Shown here: piece after piece, positions 56,144 to 64,000 of the stretch | Layout of the letters: each line of letters begins with the position of its first letter | Position numbering within the stretch: position 1 is the stretch's first letter | NCBI RefSeq assembly: GCF_001613065.1 | Contig: NZ_BDBQ01000029.1 | Location: forward strand, 1 to 64,000 | Reading direction: 5' to 3' | Length of the DNA: 64,000 nt | DNA from: Nocardia miyunensis NBRC 108239 | GTDB lineage: Bacteria; Actinomycetota; Actinomycetes; Mycobacteriales; Mycobacteriaceae | Notes under the pieces: generated by a model | Told to the model about the DNA's origin: nothing | Databases searched by the model: none | What the model saw: only the letters and a program-made list of their open reading frames with translations | Translations under genes and position numbers: made by a program

Positions 56144-58531
56144 ATGACCACCCGACGCAATCCCTGGCTGGCGCTGTCCGCGCTGGTCGTGGGCTTCTTC
56201 ATGATTCTGCTGGATATGACCATCGTCGCGGTGGCCAATCCGACCATCATGCGCGACCTGAACACCGACATCACCAAGGTCATCTGGGTTACCAGCGCAT
56301 ATCTGCTCACCTACGCGGTGCCGCTGCTGGTGACCGGGCGGCTCGGAGATCGCTTCGGCCCCAAGAACATCTATCTGATCGGCCTGGTGGTCTTCACTCT
56401 CGCCTCGCTGTGGTGCGGCCTGTCCGGCAGCATCGAGATGCTCATCGCGGCGCGTGCCGTGCAGGGCCTGGGCGCGGCGCTGATGACCCCGCAGACCATG
56501 GCCGTGATCACCCGCACCTTCCCGCCGGACAAGCGTGGTGCGGCGATGGGCGTGTGGGGCGGCGTCGCCGGTCTGGCCACCCTGGTCGGGCCGATCCTGG
56601 GCGGTGTCCTGGTCGACCAGCTGGGCTGGAACTGGATCTTCTACATCAACGTCCCGGTCGGCGTCGTGGCCTTCGCCCTGGCGATGTGGCTGGTGCCGGC
56701 GCTGGAGACTCATGAGCACCGGTTCGACTTCGTCGGCGTGGCACTGTCGGCCATCGGCTTGTTCTTGCTGGTCTTCGGTGTTCAGGAGGGCAACGCCCAC
56801 AACTGGAACGCCTGGATCTGGACCATGATCATCGCGGGTGTCGTGGTACTGGCCCTGTTCGTGGTCAACCAGGCGCTCAACAAGGGCGAGCCGCTGGTGC
56901 CGATGAGCCTGTTCCGCAACCGGAACTTCGCATTGTCCAGTGTGGCGATCGCGGCGATGGGGGCGGCGATCACCGCCCTGATGGTGCCCGCCTACTTCTA
57001 TCTCGAAGCGGTGCGCGGGTATTCGCCGACCAGGGCGGCGCTGGTCTTCGCGCCGATGGCGATCGTCACCGGTTTCAGCGCGCCGATCATCGGCAAGATC
57101 TCCGACCGGATGCCGCCGCGGATCATCCCGACCATCGGTTTCGCGCTGTTCGCGGCGTCGATCTTCGGATTCGCGACGTTGATGAAGCCGGACGGCTCGA
57201 TCGTGGCGTTCATCGTGCTCGGCGGCGTCGCCGGTCTGTCCAACTCCTGCATCTGGGCTCCGCTGGCCTCGACCGCAACTCACGACCTGCCGATGGCGCA
57301 GGCCGGAGCGGGCGCCGGGGTGTACAACACGACCCGGCAGATCGGCTCGGTCCTGGGCAGCGCGGTGATCGCCGCCCTGGTCTCCAACCGGATGGCCGCC
57401 CAGCATCTCGGTGGCGGCCAGTTCTCCGAGGGCTCCAGTACGGCCAAACTGCCGTCGTTCATCGTGCACCCGTTCAGCACCGCACTGAGCCAGTCGATGT
57501 ATCTCCCGGCCGCGATCCTGCTCATCGGCGTCGTCGCCTCGGCCCTGTTCGTCAGAACCAGGCACAACGCGCCCGCGCCCACATCCGGATCCACCGAAAC
57601 CGAGGGCGCCGCGGCGCTGCCGGTCAACGAGGCGGCGGGGGCCGTCGCCACGACCGCACTGCTCGCCCCGGTCGATCGGGCGGGCGAGGATCAGTTCGCG
57701 ACCTCGGCCGTCGGCGGCGAACAACCACTGTCGGTGCATGTGCACCAGGAGGACGGCCGCCCGGTGTCGGGCGCGGCGCTCACGCTGATCGATCAACGCG
57801 GACAGCAGGTCGCCCGTGCCGCGGGCGGCGACAACGGTGCGTACCGCATCGCGGCGCCGGCTGCCGGGCAGTATGTGCTGATCGCGTCGGCGACCGGGCA
57901 TCAGCCTGTCGCGATCACCGTCACCGCTGGTGACCGCCACGCGGTGTGGGAGCTGATCCTGAGCGGTAACGGTGAGCTGTCGGGTGTGGTCGCCGCCGGT
58001 GACGGGAAGCCGCTGGCCGGGGTCACCGTCACCCTGACCGATTCGCGCGGCGAGGTCGTCGCCGCCGGGGTGACCGGTGGTGACGGCGCATACGCCTGCC
58101 ATGGCACGGTCGCGGGGACTTACACGCTGGTCGCGGTGGCCGAGGGCCGCCAGCCACACGCCACGACCCTGACCGTTCCGGAGTCGGGCACGCTGCGCTA
58201 CGACATCGAGTTGGCGTCGATGGCGGTACTCAGTGGCCGGGCCTGGTCCGATTCGGACGTGGTCGCCGATGCGCAGGTGTCGATACTCGATTCGACCGGC
58301 CGGGTGGTGGACTCGGTGTTCACCGACACCGAGGGCAACTACCGCATCCCGGACCTGCCCGCGGGCGACTACACCGTGGTGGCGCGCGGATATCCGCAGG
58401 TCAGCAGCCGGGTGTGGATCGACGGGGCGAACCTCACCCACGATGTGAATCTCAGCTACGAGATCACCCACGAAACCCGGCCCACCGAGTACAGCAACGC
58501 CAGCTACAACGGGGCGTCCGACCGTCCCTGA
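56144..58531 (+). CDS. DHA2-type MFS efflux pump with three C-terminal CarboxypepD_reg/Cna-B-like domains
   Basis: 795 residues from ATG 56144. Residues 1-475 are a 14-helix drug:H+ antiporter (ALVVGFFMILLDMTIVAVA, GRLGDRFGPKNIYLIG, AVQGLGAALMTPQTMA, WGGVAGLATLVGPILGG). From about residue 530 three similar beta-sandwich repeats follow, recognisable by VSGAALTLIDQRGQ, LAGVTVTLTDSRGE and VADAQVSILDSTGR. Each has a G-x-Y stretch (NGAYRI, DGAYAC, EGNYRI) and a GxY(T/V)L strand. Such domains are usually on the cell surface, whereas an even number of helices would put this tail in the cytoplasm. Export of a drug-like compound under PadR control is inferred. Confidence 0.9.
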   Translation: MTTRRNPWLALSALVVGFFMILLDMTIVAVANPTIMRDLNTDITKVIWVTSAYLLTYAVPLLVTGRLGDRFGPKNIYLIGLVVFTLASLWCGLSGSIEMLIAARAVQGLGAALMTPQTMAVITRTFPPDKRGAAMGVWGGVAGLATLVGPILGGVLVDQLGWNWIFYINVPVGVVAFALAMWLVPALETHEHRFDFVGVALSAIGLFLLVFGVQEGNAHNWNAWIWTMIIAGVVVLALFVVNQALNKGEPLVPMSLFRNRNFALSSVAIAAMGAAITALMVPAYFYLEAVRGYSPTRAALVFAPMAIVTGFSAPIIGKISDRMPPRIIPTIGFALFAASIFGFATLMKPDGSIVAFIVLGGVAGLSNSCIWAPLASTATHDLPMAQAGAGAGVYNTTRQIGSVLGSAVIAALVSNRMAAQHLGGGQFSEGSSTAKLPSFIVHPFSTALSQSMYLPAAILLIGVVASALFVRTRHNAPAPTSGSTETEGAAALPVNEAAGAVATTALLAPVDRAGEDQFATSAVGGEQPLSVHVHQEDGRPVSGAALTLIDQRGQQVARAAGGDNGAYRIAAPAAGQYVLIASATGHQPVAITVTAGDRHAVWELILSGNGELSGVVAAGDGKPLAGVTVTLTDSRGEVVAAGVTGGDGAYACHGTVAGTYTLVAVAEGRQPHATTLTVPESGTLRYDIELASMAVLSGRAWSDSDVVADAQVSILDSTGRVVDSVFTDTEGNYRIPDLPAGDYTVVARGYPQVSSRVWIDGANLTHDVNLSYEITHETRPTEYSNASYNGASDRP

Positions 58532-58550
58532 ACCGGGGTGCCGCCGGAAC

Positions 58551-60281
58551 TCAGCCCACCCGGACGGTGACCGACGGATATCCGGTGGCACCGTCCGGGA
58601 CGACGTCCTGAACTTCGGAGGTCTGTACCTGGCCGGTGCCGTCGGTGGCGCGGGCGCGCAGGGTGTGGGTGCCGGACGTGGGGGTCCAGTCGTAGACCCA
58701 CTGTCGCCAGGAATCGATGGTGGGTTCGGCGGCCAGGCGGGCGGATTGCCAAGGGCCGTCGTCGATCTGCACCTCGACGGCGTTGATGCCGCGATGCTGG
58801 GCCCACGCGACGCCCGCGACGGCGACCCGGCCCCCGCCCACCGACGCACCGTCCCTGGGGGTGTCGATGCGGGTGCCGGTCTTGATCGGGCCGCGTTCGG
58901 ACCAGCCGCGTTTGGTCCAATACGCTTGGGCGCGATCGAATCTGGTGATCTCGATATCGGTCACCCATTTGGTCGCCGAGACGTAGCCGTACAGACCGGG
59001 CACGACCAGCCGCACCGGATAGCCGTGTTCGATGGGCAGCGGTTCGCCGTTCATCCCGATGGCCAGCATGGCGTCGCGGCCATCGGTGAGGGTGGCCAGC
59101 GGGCTGCCCGCGGTGAATCCGTCGACGCTGCGGGAGAGCACCATATCGGCGTCCGGATGGGGTCCGGCCTCGGCGAGCAGATCGGCCAGGGAGTAGCCGA
59201 GCCATCGGGCGTTGCCGACCAGATCCCCGCCCACCGGATTCGAGACGCAGGTCAACGTCACCAGACGTTCGATCGGGCGACGCGCCTTCAAATCGGCGTA
59301 GCCCAGCCGGATTTCGCGGTCGACCATGCCGTGCACACGCAGTGACCAACTCTCGGTGCTGACCTGCGGAACGGTGAGCGCGGTATCGATCCGGTAGAAG
59401 TCGCGATCGGCGGTGAGGTACGGGGTCAGGCCGGGAATGCGCAGATCGGCCGCGGGATCGATGGACGGCTCCGGCGACGGCGGCACCGGCAGTTGCACCG
59501 CGGCGCGTTCGGCGGAGACGCTGTGCAGCTTGGATCCGATGAACCGGCCCGCCACTCCGGCCGCTACGGCCAGCGCCCCCACGCCGGCGAGCGCCCGCAT
59601 CAAACCCCGTCGATCGACCACGGCAGACGAGCCGGAAGTCGTTGCGCCGGAATCCGTCTCGCGGCCAGCATCCACCGGACCGGAGACTTCCGCACCGGAG
59701 GCGGTCGCGTGGTCCTCATCCGCAGACCCCGAACCTGGTGCGCGGGAAGTGGTTTCGCGCTTCGACTCGTACGCCTCGATCCGGCGGGTCAGCCCGCGCA
59801 GCACCACGATCGCCAGGCCGACCCCGATCACCGAGGGCAACGCCCACGTCCAAGACGCGGCCGGCCTGGTCACCGCGACACCGGCCGCCGCCAATCCGAA
59901 AACGGCGAACAGCACGGACCCGACCGGGCGACGCGAGCGTTCGATCCGCCCGGCGAAGGCCGCGACGATGACCGCGACGGCCGCCATCAGGATGAACAGC
60001 ACCAGCTTGTCATTGGTACCGACAAGGCCGATCACCCGCTCACGCACACTGTCGGGGGTGTGGTCCACGACCGTTCCGCCCAGGGCGGTCAGCGGCGCGC
60101 TGCCCGAGCCGATCGGGGCCGCCACCAACTCCGCCGCACCCAGCGCGAACCCCGCGGTGAGGATGCCGGAGGCGGTGCGCAGTCCCGATCCGGCCGCGGC
60201 GGGATCGGTGCCGGGCCGGGTGTCGTCGCGCTGTGTGCCGCCGGTCCCGGGAGAGGTTCCGCGCGTGCCCGAAGAGGTCAT
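58551..60281 (-). CDS. Membrane-anchored molybdopterin oxidoreductase (sulfite oxidase family, Rv0218-like)
   Basis: 576 residues. The N-terminal part has about four membrane segments (residues 37-57, 91-111, 118-138 and 145-163). A polar Ser/Thr/Glu-rich linker and a fifth anchor at 229-248 follow. The extracytoplasmic catalytic domain comes next, with the molybdenum-ligand Cys345 in TLTCVSNPVGGDLVGNARW. A C-terminal Ig-like dimerisation domain (VAVAGVAWAQHRGINAVEVQIDDGPW) completes the sulfite oxidase architecture. Mycobacterium Rv0218 has the same design. The electron acceptor and substrate are unknown. It is divergent from the HtrA-like gene. Confidence 0.9.
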   Translation of the reverse strand: MTSSGTRGTSPGTGGTQRDDTRPGTDPAAAGSGLRTASGILTAGFALGAAELVAAPIGSGSAPLTALGGTVVDHTPDSVRERVIGLVGTNDKLVLFILMAAVAVIVAAFAGRIERSRRPVGSVLFAVFGLAAAGVAVTRPAASWTWALPSVIGVGLAIVVLRGLTRRIEAYESKRETTSRAPGSGSADEDHATASGAEVSGPVDAGRETDSGATTSGSSAVVDRRGLMRALAGVGALAVAAGVAGRFIGSKLHSVSAERAAVQLPVPPSPEPSIDPAADLRIPGLTPYLTADRDFYRIDTALTVPQVSTESWSLRVHGMVDREIRLGYADLKARRPIERLVTLTCVSNPVGGDLVGNARWLGYSLADLLAEAGPHPDADMVLSRSVDGFTAGSPLATLTDGRDAMLAIGMNGEPLPIEHGYPVRLVVPGLYGYVSATKWVTDIEITRFDRAQAYWTKRGWSERGPIKTGTRIDTPRDGASVGGGRVAVAGVAWAQHRGINAVEVQIDDGPWQSARLAAEPTIDSWRQWVYDWTPTSGTHTLRARATDGTGQVQTSEVQDVVPDGATGYPSVTVRVG

Positions 60282-60487
60282 ATCGTGAGCGTACTTCCAG
60301 TTCGGGCCCTCGTGACCTGCCGATAAGCCCGGAAATCCGGACCGTCACGGATTCGTCAGAAATGCGGCGTGCGCGGCCGGGCCGGAAATGGCGGTGCTCA
60401 CCGTGGCGGTTCCACGGCATCTCCCCAGGCATCTCTCAGGAACGGCGCGCTTAATTGATTCAGAGGTTCCTGAGCAATAAGGACGTG

Positions 60488-61684
60488 ATGACCGTGTATC
60501 CGAATCAGGGGAGCAGGCCCGGACAGCCGGGCCCGTACGGAACACCTTACAGACCACATACGCCGCAGGGTGGCCGGCCGCCGCGCCACGGGCTGGGTTT
60601 CACCGTCGTGGCCGCGATCGTTCTGGCCCTGGCGGTGACCATCGGCATGGTCACCGCGCGCATGACCACGCACGAGGCGATCACACGTTCACCGCTGGCG
60701 CAGTCGCCGGGAATCGTGTCGCAGCCGGTCGATTCGCAGACCAGCAACGCCGATCTCACCGCCGCGGCGAACAAGGTCGTCCCCGGAATCGTCAACGTGG
60801 ACACCCAGCTCGGCCTGCAGAACGGTGAGGGTGCGGGCACCGGGATCGTGCTGACCTCCGATGGCGAGATCCTGACCAACAATCACGTCGTAGAGGGCGC
60901 CACCAAGATCTCGGTCACCGCTCTGGGCAATGGCAGGACCTATCCCGCGACGGTGGTCGGCTACGACCGTTCCGACGATCTCGCGGTGATCCAGTTGTCC
61001 GGCGCATCGGGCCTGCGGACCGCGCCCCTGGGCGATTCGGATCGAGTGGCGGTCGGCGACGCCATCGTCGGCCTGGGCAACGCGGGCGGCACCGGCAGCC
61101 CGACCGCGGCCGCCGGACATGTCACCGGGCTGAACCGGTCGATCATCGCGAGCGACGAGGCCGCGGGCGCCTCGGAGAAGCTGACCGGGCTCATCCAGGT
61201 CGCGGCGAATATCCAGCCGGGCGATTCCGGCGGTCCGCTGATCAACAGTGCGGGACAGGTCGTCGGCGTGGACACCGCCGCCTCGCAGGACTTCCGTTTC
61301 GGCACCGTCAGCGCGCAGGGTGGCGGCCAGGGCTTCGCCATCCCGATCAACAAGGCGCTGAGCATCGCCAAACAGATTCAGGCCGGTAAGAGCTCGAACA
61401 CGGTCCACATCGGCCAGTCCGCCTTCCTCGGCGTCACGGTGAGCGATGCCAACGGCGGCGCTCTGGTCCGCAATATCGTCACCGACGGTCCCGCCGAAGA
61501 ATTGGGCCTTGCCCCCGGCGACGTGATCACCGGCGTCGACAACACCACCGTCGGTTCGGCCCTGGAACTCACCGACGCCATGGACCAGCACCACCCTGGA
61601 GACACGGTAACCCTGAAGTTCACCGACCAGACCGGCCAGAGCCAGTCCGCCCGGACGCGACTCGCCCAGGGCCCGGTCGGCTGA
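60488..61684 (+). CDS. HtrA/PepA-like serine protease with one PDZ domain
   Basis: 398 residues from ATG 60488 (AAGGA upstream). A Pro/Gly-rich cytoplasmic N-terminus is followed by one membrane helix at 36-57 and an extracytoplasmic trypsin-like domain. The catalytic triad is His133 (TNNHVVEG), Asp164 (DRSDDLAVIQL) and Ser247 (QPGDSGGPL). One PDZ domain lies at about 300-390 (FLGVTVSDANGGALV, GLAPGDVITGVDN). It resembles mycobacterial PepA/PepD and acts in quality control of exported proteins. Confidence 0.93.
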   Translation: MTVYPNQGSRPGQPGPYGTPYRPHTPQGGRPPRHGLGFTVVAAIVLALAVTIGMVTARMTTHEAITRSPLAQSPGIVSQPVDSQTSNADLTAAANKVVPGIVNVDTQLGLQNGEGAGTGIVLTSDGEILTNNHVVEGATKISVTALGNGRTYPATVVGYDRSDDLAVIQLSGASGLRTAPLGDSDRVAVGDAIVGLGNAGGTGSPTAAAGHVTGLNRSIIASDEAAGASEKLTGLIQVAANIQPGDSGGPLINSAGQVVGVDTAASQDFRFGTVSAQGGGQGFAIPINKALSIAKQIQAGKSSNTVHIGQSAFLGVTVSDANGGALVRNIVTDGPAEELGLAPGDVITGVDNTTVGSALELTDAMDQHHPGDTVTLKFTDQTGQSQSARTRLAQGPVG

Positions 61685-61702
61685 CACTCCCGCTCGCCTC
61701 AT

Positions 61703-61734
61703 CGGGCCGACACCGCACAGCCGGTGTCGGCCCG
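61703..61734 (+). terminator. Strong hairpin after the HtrA-like gene
   Basis: CGGGCCGACACCG (61703-61715) pairs perfectly with CGGTGTCGGCCCG (61722-61734) over a six-base loop, 18 bases after the stop. Confidence 0.75.
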
Positions 61735-62094
61735 AATTGTTCATCCCCCACTGCCGCAACGACTTTCGTTCAGCGGCGGGCGTCATGACATTCGCGGTCG
61801 ATCGAGCGGCGGTCCGGGATGGGCCGAGACGAGACGGGCGCTTCCGTTTGACAGATAGCCTGCATGGGTACTCGCACAAAATGACGGCAAAACGGGGTCC
61901 GGTCCAATTCCCAACGCCCAGAGGCCGTTTCGATCACGTAGCCGCCGGATGCCCGATATCGACGAGGATATCGAGATATTCCGCCAGCGGCAGGAGATAC
62001 GGATAACGCATAGCACACCGACCGCACTGCGTAATCCGCGATGACACGGCCCCGAATCGACACGCTGGATCCAGGGGTCGAGAGGAGACAGGTC
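61735..62094 (+). other. Intergenic region upstream of the ATP-grasp gene
   Basis: About 360 bases. TTGACA at 61848-61853 could be a -35 box but has no good partner at 17 bases. GATATCGA occurs twice close together near 61956-61972. Short open frames on both strands lack ribosome-binding sites. An ATG at 62041 is in frame with the ATP-grasp gene but is not preferred as its start. Confidence 0.4.
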
Positions 62095-63342
62095 TTGTCG
62101 ACTTCAACACGGGAATCGACGATCCGAAACCCGGAAAAAGGTTATGTCGCGCTACTGGGCTGGAGTCTGAGCGCCGTCGAAGCGGTGGATCGTTTCGATC
62201 GGCGCTACGTCGTGGTGGCTCCCGAGTGGGCGGAAGAATATTGCGCCGAACACCAGATCCCTTATATCTGTTGGGATTTCGAACGACTCAACGATCGGTC
62301 GGTGGAGATCGCCGAGACGCTGAAGGACAGGGGCGTCGACGTCGCCATTCCGATCTTCGAGGAAACCGTCGAATGGGCCGGGGCGATCAACTCGGTCCTG
62401 CTGGACAATCCGCGCCTGCTGGGGCAGGCGATGCTGCTGCGCGACAAGTCGCTGATGAAGCGCCGCGCACAACTCGGCGGCATTCGCGTCGGCATCTTCG
62501 AGGAGGCGCACGAGCGCGACGACGTCATCCGCTTCCTCAAGCGGGTCAACCAGACTCTGCTCAAGCTCGACGGCGACCCCAACGATCCGATCCACATCAA
62601 GGCGTTCGACAAGGCGGGGTGTCTCGGCCACCGGGTCATCCGCACGCCGGACGAGGTCGATTCGATACCCGACGAGGAATTCCCGGTCCTGATGGAATCC
62701 CACCTCGACGGTTGGGAATTCGCGGTCGAGGCGTGGATCCACGACGGCAAGATCTGTTTCCTGAATATCTCCGAATACGTGACTCTCGGCTATTCGGTAT
62801 TCGTCCCGGCGACGCCGGAGCTGGAGCGGTACCGCCCGGAGATCACCCGGCAGATCGAGAAGTTGATCAAGGTGTTCGACATCGATTTCGGTTTCGTGCA
62901 TCCCGAATACTTCGTCACCAGCGACGGGGAGATGTATTTCGGCGAGGTAGCCTACCGGCCACCGGGCTTCAAGGTGTTCGAACTGCTCGAGCGGTGCTAC
63001 GGATTCAATGCGTATCATGCGCTGGTCCTGGCCTTCGACCCGAAGACCACCACCGAGGAGATCGAGGCTTTCTTCCCGAAGGAGGTGGTGGACGCGAAGG
63101 GGCATGCGGGCTGCTTCGGAGTTTATCCGCGACGACGCGTGGTCAGCCGCTTGGCCATGCCCGAGGAGACCGAGGACCACGACTACTTCGATTCGCACGA
63201 ACTGACGACGCCGCTGGAAGAAATGGTGACCAAACGCACTGCGTTCGGAAACCATTGGGGCGTACTGTACTTCTTCGGAGAAGACCCATACACTCTCCGA
63301 AATCTGTTGAAACGCCAGGAAGAACTCGACTTCTACATTTGA
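62095..63342 (+). CDS. ATP-grasp-type ligase of unknown substrate
   Basis: 415 residues from TTG 62095, chosen because AGGAG lies seven bases upstream; ATG 62041 (433 residues) has none. The fold order fits ATP-grasp: an N-terminal nucleotide-fold part (YVALLGWSLSAVEAVDRF, YICWDFERLNDRSVEIAETL), then LLRDKSLMKRRAQLGGIRVG, HIKAFDKAGCLGHRVI and FPVLMESHLDGWEFAVEAWI (ATP-binding core). The metal-binding end is DFGFVHPEYFVTSDGEMYFGEVAYRPPG. Related enzymes join amino acids or carboxylates to amines. It is 38 bases upstream of an unrecognised gene that leaves the window, so they probably form a pathway of their own. Confidence 0.8.
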   Translation: MSTSTRESTIRNPEKGYVALLGWSLSAVEAVDRFDRRYVVVAPEWAEEYCAEHQIPYICWDFERLNDRSVEIAETLKDRGVDVAIPIFEETVEWAGAINSVLLDNPRLLGQAMLLRDKSLMKRRAQLGGIRVGIFEEAHERDDVIRFLKRVNQTLLKLDGDPNDPIHIKAFDKAGCLGHRVIRTPDEVDSIPDEEFPVLMESHLDGWEFAVEAWIHDGKICFLNISEYVTLGYSVFVPATPELERYRPEITRQIEKLIKVFDIDFGFVHPEYFVTSDGEMYFGEVAYRPPGFKVFELLERCYGFNAYHALVLAFDPKTTTEEIEAFFPKEVVDAKGHAGCFGVYPRRRVVSRLAMPEETEDHDYFDSHELTTPLEEMVTKRTAFGNHWGVLYFFGEDPYTLRNLLKRQEELDFYI

Positions 63343-63380
63343 ATCCGTTCGACGGTAACGGCTCACGGGGAGGATCCTGA

Positions 63381-64000
63381 TTGAGTCCACTGAGCAGCGA
63401 CAGCACGACGTTGGACAGACGTCTCGCTGCGCTGGACGATGCCACCGGATCCCTCGCGGCCGCCGCCGATTTCGGCAAGCAGGTCAAGCTGACGAGGGTT
63501 CTGGGCACACTGCGGCGGGTGCTGCCCCTCCCCGGCGGCTGCGCGGCGGTTCGCGCACGCGCGGCCGGACTCGAGTCCGCCGGACTGTTCCTCGGAACGG
63601 ACTGGGCGAGTCCGGAGATCCTCATACCGGCGCTGAGCACCGGTTCACTGCACAGTCCCAACCCGGACACCGTGGTGCTCGAGACGGTCAGCGACCTGCG
63701 TCTGCTGGCCGTAGCGAAAGGGGAATACGTGCACCCCACAGTGTCCGCCGAGTACGCCCACAACCACCTGTCGCAGGTCCTGGCGACCAATCTGTCCCTG
63801 CTGTTCACCCCGCCGGGTGAGGCCGAGCGCGCACAGCAGGGCCGGATGGCGCTGGCCTCCCGCGAACTGCTGCGCCTGCTGGTCCAGGAAATCGGGTACG
63901 AGAAGGTGCTCGAGAACCTGATCGACGAGATCTGGCGCATCCTGCGCCAGCGCCCGATCCAGGTCGATTCGGTCAAGCGGATGATCACGCAGATCGCCGT
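63381..64000 (+). CDS. Unrecognised protein, 5' part, linked to the ATP-grasp gene
   Basis: The frame runs from TTG 63381 (GGAGG about eight bases upstream) to the right edge with no stop, giving 206 residues so far. It is helical, starts SPLSSDSTTLDRRLAALDD, and contains LRRVLPLPGGCAAVRARAAGL, TVVLETVSDLRLLAVAKGEY and NHLSQVLATNLSLLF. No signal peptide, membrane helix or catalytic motif was recognised. Codon-position bias looks normal for a real gene. The short gap to the ATP-grasp gene and the same unusual TTG start suggest an operon. Confidence 0.72.
   Translation, partial: MSPLSSDSTTLDRRLAALDDATGSLAAAADFGKQVKLTRVLGTLRRVLPLPGGCAAVRARAAGLESAGLFLGTDWASPEILIPALSTGSLHSPNPDTVVLETVSDLRLLAVAKGEYVHPTVSAEYAHNHLSQVLATNLSLLFTPPGEAERAQQGRMALASRELLRLLVQEIGYEKVLENLIDEIWRILRQRPIQVDSVKRMITQIA

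Noticed and set aside
55832..58849. A 1005-codon minus-strand open frame opposite the MFS pump
   Set aside because: Also a GC-driven shadow: its product is Arg/His/Asp-rich and low in complexity, and the plus-strand pump is certain.

Overview
The window is high-GC, densely coding actinobacterial chromosome. Several markers point to a mycolic-acid-containing actinomycete, most likely Nocardia or a close relative. These are a full-length Kgd (E2 domain fused to 2-oxoglutarate dehydrogenase E1), a PPE-like/EspG-like type VII secretion module, a one-polypeptide double ABC exporter like Mycobacterium Rv0194, an MptpB-type phosphatase, a Rv3406/AtsK-like dioxygenase and a Rv0218-like membrane molybdenum oxidoreductase. 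No rRNA, tRNA, CRISPR array, transposase, integrase or origin was seen.

Layout. 1-5963: a tightly overlapping operon of DUF5691, MoxR AAA+ ATPase, DUF5682 and VWA proteins, entering from the left edge. A 38-codon ORF sits tail-to-tail at 5970-6086. 6369-9655: ATPase plus FtsX-like permease. 9735-10949: a receptor-less Ser/Thr kinase. 11218-14475: an endonuclease IV gene and an alkyl-sulfate-type dioxygenase gene, followed by a tandem second copy in which the endonuclease is only a 3' remnant and the dioxygenase has lost one base. 14785-16907: CoA-transferase/HMG-CoA-lyase-like pair. 17030-19342: TetR regulator divergent from a flavin hydroxylase, with an operator over the start codon. 19627-23937: small membrane protein with a structured leader, Thr/Pro-rich lipoprotein-like protein, paired acyl-CoA dehydrogenases and a secreted protein. 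23955-27693: flavin monooxygenase, a small secreted HGGGW-repeat protein and a DEAD-box helicase. 27756-29362: nitrilase-type hydrolase and phosphoribosyltransferase. 29306-31847: type VII secretion module. 31866-36595: alpha/beta hydrolase and a degenerate RecB-like nuclease/helicase. 36618-44478: mixed metabolic genes and regulators, including a truncated adenylate-forming protein. 44617-51047: transport genes ending in the double ABC exporter. 51310-55110: kgd. 55365-58531: PadR regulator and an MFS pump with appended surface-type repeats. 58551-61684: molybdenum oxidoreductase divergent from an HtrA-like protease. 62095-64000: ATP-grasp enzyme and an unrecognised partner leaving the window.

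The most unusual items are the prion-octarepeat-like secreted protein, the tandem duplication with a covarying hairpin, the decayed conserved enzymes with internal low-complexity expansions, the structured leader at 19893-19944, the 38-residue peptide at 5970-6086 and the uncharacterised ATP-grasp pair at the right edge. All functional calls come from reading the sequence without database searches.
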